64,000 nucleotides of DNA from Rickettsiales bacterium. Lineage in GTDB: Bacteria; Pseudomonadota; Alphaproteobacteria; Rickettsiales; UBA998. Positions 59,952 to 64,000 of this stretch are shown in pieces. The stretch spans positions 62,001 through 126,000 of the forward strand of contig JANQNR010000004.1 of the NCBI GenBank assembly GCA_028279475.1, in the 5' to 3' direction. Under the pieces are notes generated by a model. That model ran no database searches, was not told the DNA's origin, and saw only the letters and a program-made list of their open reading frames with translations. How positions within the stretch are numbered: the first letter of the stretch is position 1; the number at the start of each line of letters is the position of its first letter. Position numbers and translations under genes: made by a program.

Positions 59952-59963
59952 TAGTTATCCCGT

Positions 59964-61520
59964 ATGGAAGCATCATTGCTCACATTGCTGGGATTGGGGA
60001 CGCCGGAGGCCGGGAAGCAGGCATCCGTGATACCGGAATCGCCGTTGTCCAAGGCTGAGGCACCAGATGTACGTGACGCATTTGCCGCGCTGTTAACGTT
60101 AGCGGAAATCCGTTTTCGTGATGAGGGCAAGCACCGTGTGGCTCGTGGTGAAGAATTGGAAGCCGTAGAAGCGTTGGACGAACTTAGCTATTTTCGCAAA
60201 TTGGCGCAGGAGATGGAACAGGAGATGATTTCTGGCGTAGCTCCGGCATTTGTGGTGCCGGTTGAGCAATTGCCATTGCTGGAATCCTATGTGGCGGATG
60301 TCAGCTTTGACCCGGTAGCGGTGGCAACGCTGCATGATGGTGCTAACAGCCCGGTCGGTCGTATTCCGACTATACTATTGCCCGAAGAGATGACGGTCAA
60401 TGGTGTGGTAAGTGCCGATATATCCCCGGAAGTGGGAGACTATGTTCCGGTTGACGCTGTCGTGCAGTCGAAGACAGGACAGAATGGACAGATAAATCAG
60501 GACGTAATATCAAAAGCCGATAACGTGCCAACGGAAGATGTAATCTATACCGGCACGATAGAAAATAATCTGACACAGTTGCCAGTGGAAGCGCCTTTGG
60601 TGGCTCCCGTGACTCCAGATGTTGCAAACGCTGAGGTGACAGCTGCTGTTTCTCATAGTCCAGCAGTTGCGTTAACCGTGGCGCCGGTGGCGCGGACGAC
60701 GGCATCGGCGGCTAAAGAGGGTGCGACTATCAATGATACCATGTCGGTCATTGCTTTGCCGGAGCGTCGGTTGACATCAGTTATGCAGTCGGTTGATGCC
60801 GTCGATTCCGTGGATATAAAGCCGGTGATTGCCACGATCAACGGAAGTAACACTGCGGCAAACAATACTACTGTAAATGGTGCAATTAACCCTGATATGT
60901 CACTGCAAACCTTGTTCCGTGAAGTATTGACATTTGCTCCGCTTGACGAGAAAGCCGCATTACAAACCTTTGCTACTGAAACGCCGGAGATGGTAGGGGG
61001 GATAACGGAAAAATCTTCAGTATTTGATCCAAGATTATTGCAGGAACCGAGTTTTATCCGTCTGGCGACGGCGGAAGCGACCAAAGAACGCCTGACGCCA
61101 GCGCAGCAGGTGTCGGTACAGATCGTTCAGGCAACCGCGGAAGGGCAAAGCCGGGTCAGTCTGCAGTTGCATCCGGTAGAATTGGGGCAGGTGGATGTGG
61201 AGATGCAGATCGACGGCGATAATGTCACGATTGCCCGTATTACGACGGAGACACGCGAAGCGTATGAACTTTTGCGAGCAGACCGGGCGTCGTTGGAACG
61301 CATTTTGCAAGAATCAGGGTTGAAGACGCATCAACAGACGTTGGAGTTCAGCTTCCGGGGAGATGGTGAGCAACACCAAACCTCCTCAGGTGAGCAGGAT
61401 ACATCTTCGTCTGTTGCTACATCTTCTACGGAACAGGAACTAACAGAGGCGCAGGGTACGGAATCGATTGTAACGGATACTGTACTGAGTGTCACTACCG
61501 GGGTTAACATCAAGGTATAA
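59964..61520 (+). CDS. fliK: Flagellar hook-length control protein FliK
   Basis: The 518-residue secreted ruler protein has a low-complexity N-terminal two thirds (Ala/Val/Thr/Asp-rich, several helices near 30-90) and the conserved C-terminal hook-length domain (about 375-470): VSVQIVQATAEGQSRVSLQLHPVELGQVDVEMQIDGDNVTIARITTE, then LRADRASLERILQESGL. The Ser/Glu tail is unconserved. It measures hook length and switches export specificity. Start: ATG 59964 lies at the predicted transcription start of a sigma-54 promoter, with no ribosome-binding site; a downstream GTG near 60027 is the alternative. Confidence 0.9.
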   Translation: MEASLLTLLGLGTPEAGKQASVIPESPLSKAEAPDVRDAFAALLTLAEIRFRDEGKHRVARGEELEAVEALDELSYFRKLAQEMEQEMISGVAPAFVVPVEQLPLLESYVADVSFDPVAVATLHDGANSPVGRIPTILLPEEMTVNGVVSADISPEVGDYVPVDAVVQSKTGQNGQINQDVISKADNVPTEDVIYTGTIENNLTQLPVEAPLVAPVTPDVANAEVTAAVSHSPAVALTVAPVARTTASAAKEGATINDTMSVIALPERRLTSVMQSVDAVDSVDIKPVIATINGSNTAANNTTVNGAINPDMSLQTLFREVLTFAPLDEKAALQTFATETPEMVGGITEKSSVFDPRLLQEPSFIRLATAEATKERLTPAQQVSVQIVQATAEGQSRVSLQLHPVELGQVDVEMQIDGDNVTIARITTETREAYELLRADRASLERILQESGLKTHQQTLEFSFRGDGEQHQTSSGEQDTSSSVATSSTEQELTEAQGTESIVTDTVLSVTTGVNIKV

Positions 61521-61532
61521 CAAGAGGGATCT

Positions 61533-62306
61533 ATGACAGACGTATCACCCACATCAGCTTTAGGACTCATTCAGCAAGATGAGAATCCGTCCCGTGCGGA
61601 GCTGGATGCACAAAAGCTCGCCGATGATTTTGATGATTTTCTGTTGTTATTGACAACACAGTTAGAGAATCAGGATCCGACTGAACCACTCGATACCAAT
61701 GAGTTTACTCAACAATTGGTGATGTTTGCCAGTGTTGAACAACAGGTGGCCACGAACAGCAACATTGAGCAGTTGGTGGAAGCGACCGTAGCCTCCGGCG
61801 TGCAGCAAAGCCTGGGATATATTGGTAAAGCCATCGAAGCTGTGGGTGATAAGGGTGTGTTAGCTGACGGACAGGCGGTATTTGCCTACGAGTTGCCGCA
61901 AACCGCAACCCGCGTGGATGTCAGTATTCTCAATAGTGGTGGGCAAGTGGTGTTCAGCGGTGCCGGTAGTACAGATGCCGGAAGGAATACGGTGCTATGG
62001 GATGGCATCAACAGCTTTAACAGCCAGCAAATGCCGGATGGCACCTACCAGATTGTAGTCAGTGCCAGGGGGACGGGCGATAGCGAGCTGGACGTCACAA
62101 CTTTCACTACCGGGCGAGTGACATCTGCCGAAGTGGATGCAGAAGGGCAGACACTCTTAACGGTTGGTACGACAAAAGTGCCGGTGAGCGATGTGCGGGC
62201 GGTGCGTGAAATCACAACGGCACCAAACGTCGTTGATGAGGTGGCAGCCAATGACAATACGGGTGATGAGGAATCATCCTCGGATGACACAGAATTATCA
62301 GGTTAA
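61533..62306 (+). CDS. flgD: Flagellar hook assembly (cap) protein FlgD
   Basis: The 257-residue hook-cap protein. N-terminal conserved region FDDFLLLLTTQLENQDPTEPLDTNEFTQQLVMFASVEQQVATN, then the FlgD Ig/tudor-like core VFAYELPQTATRVDVSILNSGGQVVFS, FNSQQMPDGTYQIVVSARG. The C-terminal acidic Asp/Glu/Ser tail (about 235-257) is an extension. GAGG lies before the ATG. flgE follows after 15 bases. Confidence 0.94.
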   Translation: MTDVSPTSALGLIQQDENPSRAELDAQKLADDFDDFLLLLTTQLENQDPTEPLDTNEFTQQLVMFASVEQQVATNSNIEQLVEATVASGVQQSLGYIGKAIEAVGDKGVLADGQAVFAYELPQTATRVDVSILNSGGQVVFSGAGSTDAGRNTVLWDGINSFNSQQMPDGTYQIVVSARGTGDSELDVTTFTTGRVTSAEVDAEGQTLLTVGTTKVPVSDVRAVREITTAPNVVDEVAANDNTGDEESSSDDTELSG

Positions 62307-62321
62307 CAGGAGGGTTTTTCC

Positions 62322-64000
62322 ATGACACTTTACGGAGCATTATTTACAGGCGTATCCGGGTTAGATACGCAGGGGCAGAAAATCGGGATCATTTCCGATA
62401 ACATCGCCAATGTGAACACAGTCGGCTATAAGGAAGCCGAGGCACAGTTTGAAACATTAGTGATTAACCAGTCTAACCAATCGGCCTATTCACCAGGTGG
62501 AGCACGTAATGAAACACGCTTGAACATTGATAAGCAGGGCATTATTACGTCAACATCCGCTCCATCGGATATTGCTATTTCCGGGGATGGGTTCTTTGTC
62601 GTCAACGCATCCGCTGATGGTTCGTCACAGGATCTTTATTCGCGTGCCGGGTCGTTCCGTCAGGATTCTCTGGGGAACTTTGTGAACTCTCAGGGGTTTT
62701 TCCTGCAGGCATGGCCACTGGATCGCGATGGCCGTCTACCGGGACAGGTTGGTAACCTGAATACAATTTCCAGCGCGAACCTGGAGAGCCTGGAAACAGT
62801 CAATATTGAAGCGGCCAGTGGTGTGGCGCAGGCAACAACGGAAGTCGCGTTCGGGATTAATCTGAATGCCGGTGAAGATGTTTATCCGGGTGCCAGCGCA
62901 ACCATCAGCATGGATCCATTGGCTACGAACAATTTCGGCATTGATGCCGATACCATTATTGTGCCGGATGAAGCATCTGCTACGGCACCGCTATTCGGAC
63001 TGTCAACGCCCAACAACATTGCCCGCGGCGATCAGTTTACCGTGACTACCGGCAATGGGCTAAGCTATGATTATCAGTATGGCGGGTTCAGTATCGGACG
63101 GCAGGTGAGCAGCTCTAACCTTGCGACAAATACCGGTGATCGTAACACGGATTTATCATCCACAGACATTATCGGTGCGGGGGGGAGTATTACCCTTAAC
63201 AACGGTGACAGTTTCTATACTGTGGATGTTGGTGCCGCGCATGGCCTGTCGGTGGGTGATCAGGTGCTACTCAGCGGGGTGACGCTGGCCGGTCCATCGA
63301 ACGTGCCGATTTCGGAATTTAATGGTGTTGTGACTGTTGCATCGACGCCGGCTGCAAACACGTTTACTGTGTCAACGACGGTAGCGCATGCCAACCCGAA
63401 TACGACGGCGGCAACCGCTTTGTATAATACCCGTATTTATGCAGGAAATGTACTCGATGCAACAACGACATCACAGTCTTTCTTCCAAAGCACAGATCTT
63501 AATAATTATACTACGGCGGCGCGGAGCTTTACTATTGCCAATGCCAGTATTCCTAATGGAACAGCTACGTTCACCTATACGGCATCAAGCCCGAACACGG
63601 CGGCTGGACAGTTTAACTCCATGCTTACATTGGCGGAAGCCATTAATGATACGTCCGGATTGTCTGCACGCATTGTCGACGGGCGCTTGGTTGTGGGTGC
63701 ATCCGATGCCAATGAGTCGATTACCTTTGCCAATGTTGATTCAGCTGGTAGCGGTGGTTTGCTGGGAATTGACTGGCTAACTGAGCTTGATCTTGCTGAT
63801 GTGGCTGCGGGGAGCCGGCGTTTTTCAACGATGAATAATTTGGCGACCTTGGTGAATGCCGACGAGGGTGTGACAGCCGTCGTGAGTGATCCGCTATCCC
63901 AGGCAACGTTGGACATTCGTGTGGATGACCCGCTGGATACAATTCGCTTTACCGATTTCTTGGGTACGGCGACCGCTTTACCGAATGATCCGTTAACCGT
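62322..64000 (+). CDS. flgE: Flagellar hook protein FlgE (3' end cut by window edge)
   Basis: This frame is open from ATG 62322 to the right edge (at least 559 residues). AGGAGGG precedes the ATG by about 7 bases. The N-terminus MTLYGALFTGVSGLDTQGQ with DNIANVNTVGYKEAEAQFETLV is the classic hook/rod D0-D1 motif; FGINLNAGEDVYP follows. From about residue 200 the middle domain is large and full of Asn/Thr/Ser, with DIRVDDPLDTIRFTDFLGTATALP near the edge. So this is a long FlgE with an expanded variable domain, typical of alphaproteobacteria. The C-terminal D0 part is outside. Confidence 0.93.
   Translation, partial: MTLYGALFTGVSGLDTQGQKIGIISDNIANVNTVGYKEAEAQFETLVINQSNQSAYSPGGARNETRLNIDKQGIITSTSAPSDIAISGDGFFVVNASADGSSQDLYSRAGSFRQDSLGNFVNSQGFFLQAWPLDRDGRLPGQVGNLNTISSANLESLETVNIEAASGVAQATTEVAFGINLNAGEDVYPGASATISMDPLATNNFGIDADTIIVPDEASATAPLFGLSTPNNIARGDQFTVTTGNGLSYDYQYGGFSIGRQVSSSNLATNTGDRNTDLSSTDIIGAGGSITLNNGDSFYTVDVGAAHGLSVGDQVLLSGVTLAGPSNVPISEFNGVVTVASTPAANTFTVSTTVAHANPNTTAATALYNTRIYAGNVLDATTTSQSFFQSTDLNNYTTAARSFTIANASIPNGTATFTYTASSPNTAAGQFNSMLTLAEAINDTSGLSARIVDGRLVVGASDANESITFANVDSAGSGGLLGIDWLTELDLADVAAGSRRFSTMNNLATLVNADEGVTAVVSDPLSQATLDIRVDDPLDTIRFTDFLGTATALPNDPLT

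Overview
The window is about 64 kb of chromosome from an aerobic, flagellated alphaproteobacterium with near-even GC. The evidence is an alphaproteobacterial porin, DUF3576, a CtrA cell-cycle regulator next to flagellar genes, the ctaC-D-B-G-E/SURF1 cytochrome oxidase operon, sdhCDAB, Mg-type HemB and a gene-transfer-agent-like capsid/protease pair. Several genes I do not recognise, and operons that are split or interrupted, suggest a lineage away from the well-studied orders. The genus cannot be told from sequence alone.

Layout. 1-9.3 kb: yggS (cut by the left edge), porin, DUF3576 lipoprotein, an RND efflux adaptor/pump pair, queH and murC. 9.3-13.8 kb (minus strand): rho, an isolated HK97 capsid + prohead protease pair, a hicBA toxin-antitoxin pair and pdxH. 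13.9-16.5 kb: a complete bufferin-type RiPP operon (DUF2282 precursor, DUF692/MNIO enzyme, DUF2063 partner, DoxX) behind a candidate ECF-sigma promoter. 16.5-22.9 kb: dispersed palindromic repeats, orphan proteins with Pro-rich tails, sdhE, a thiolase and an alpha/beta hydrolase. 22.8-30 kb (minus): efp-suhB-(OmpA-like Pro-rich protein)-mscS, and a lytic transglycosylase. 30-38.4 kb: a small secreted protein, hemB, a YhdP/AsmA-like giant and nuoG-nuoH-small ORF-nuoI. 38.4-40.9 kb: an orphan gene, tRNA-Val(GAC) followed by tandem repeats and tRNA 3' fragments, and tldD. 41-51 kb: the cytochrome oxidase operon running without a break into an M20 hydrolase, astA and astD. 51-58.3 kb: an orphan basic protein, a CPA2 antiporter, sdhCDA-[M48 lipoprotein peptidase]-sdhB and ctrA. 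58.5-64 kb: fliI, fliK, flgD and flgE (cut by the right edge).

How it fits together. Most of the window is respiratory and envelope housekeeping: complex I, II and IV genes, haem synthesis and haem O formation, outer-membrane transport and peptidoglycan. The accessory layer is the bufferin operon (probably copper handling), the GTA relic, hicBA, the repeat-rich tRNA locus and the orphan proteins. Regulation visible in the sequence includes a consensus sigma-54 promoter before fliK, a weaker one before fliI, an ECF-type promoter before the bufferin operon, and a recurring arrangement in which a -10 element lies 5-7 bases before the start codon of genes without a ribosome-binding site. That last pattern points to widespread leaderless mRNAs.
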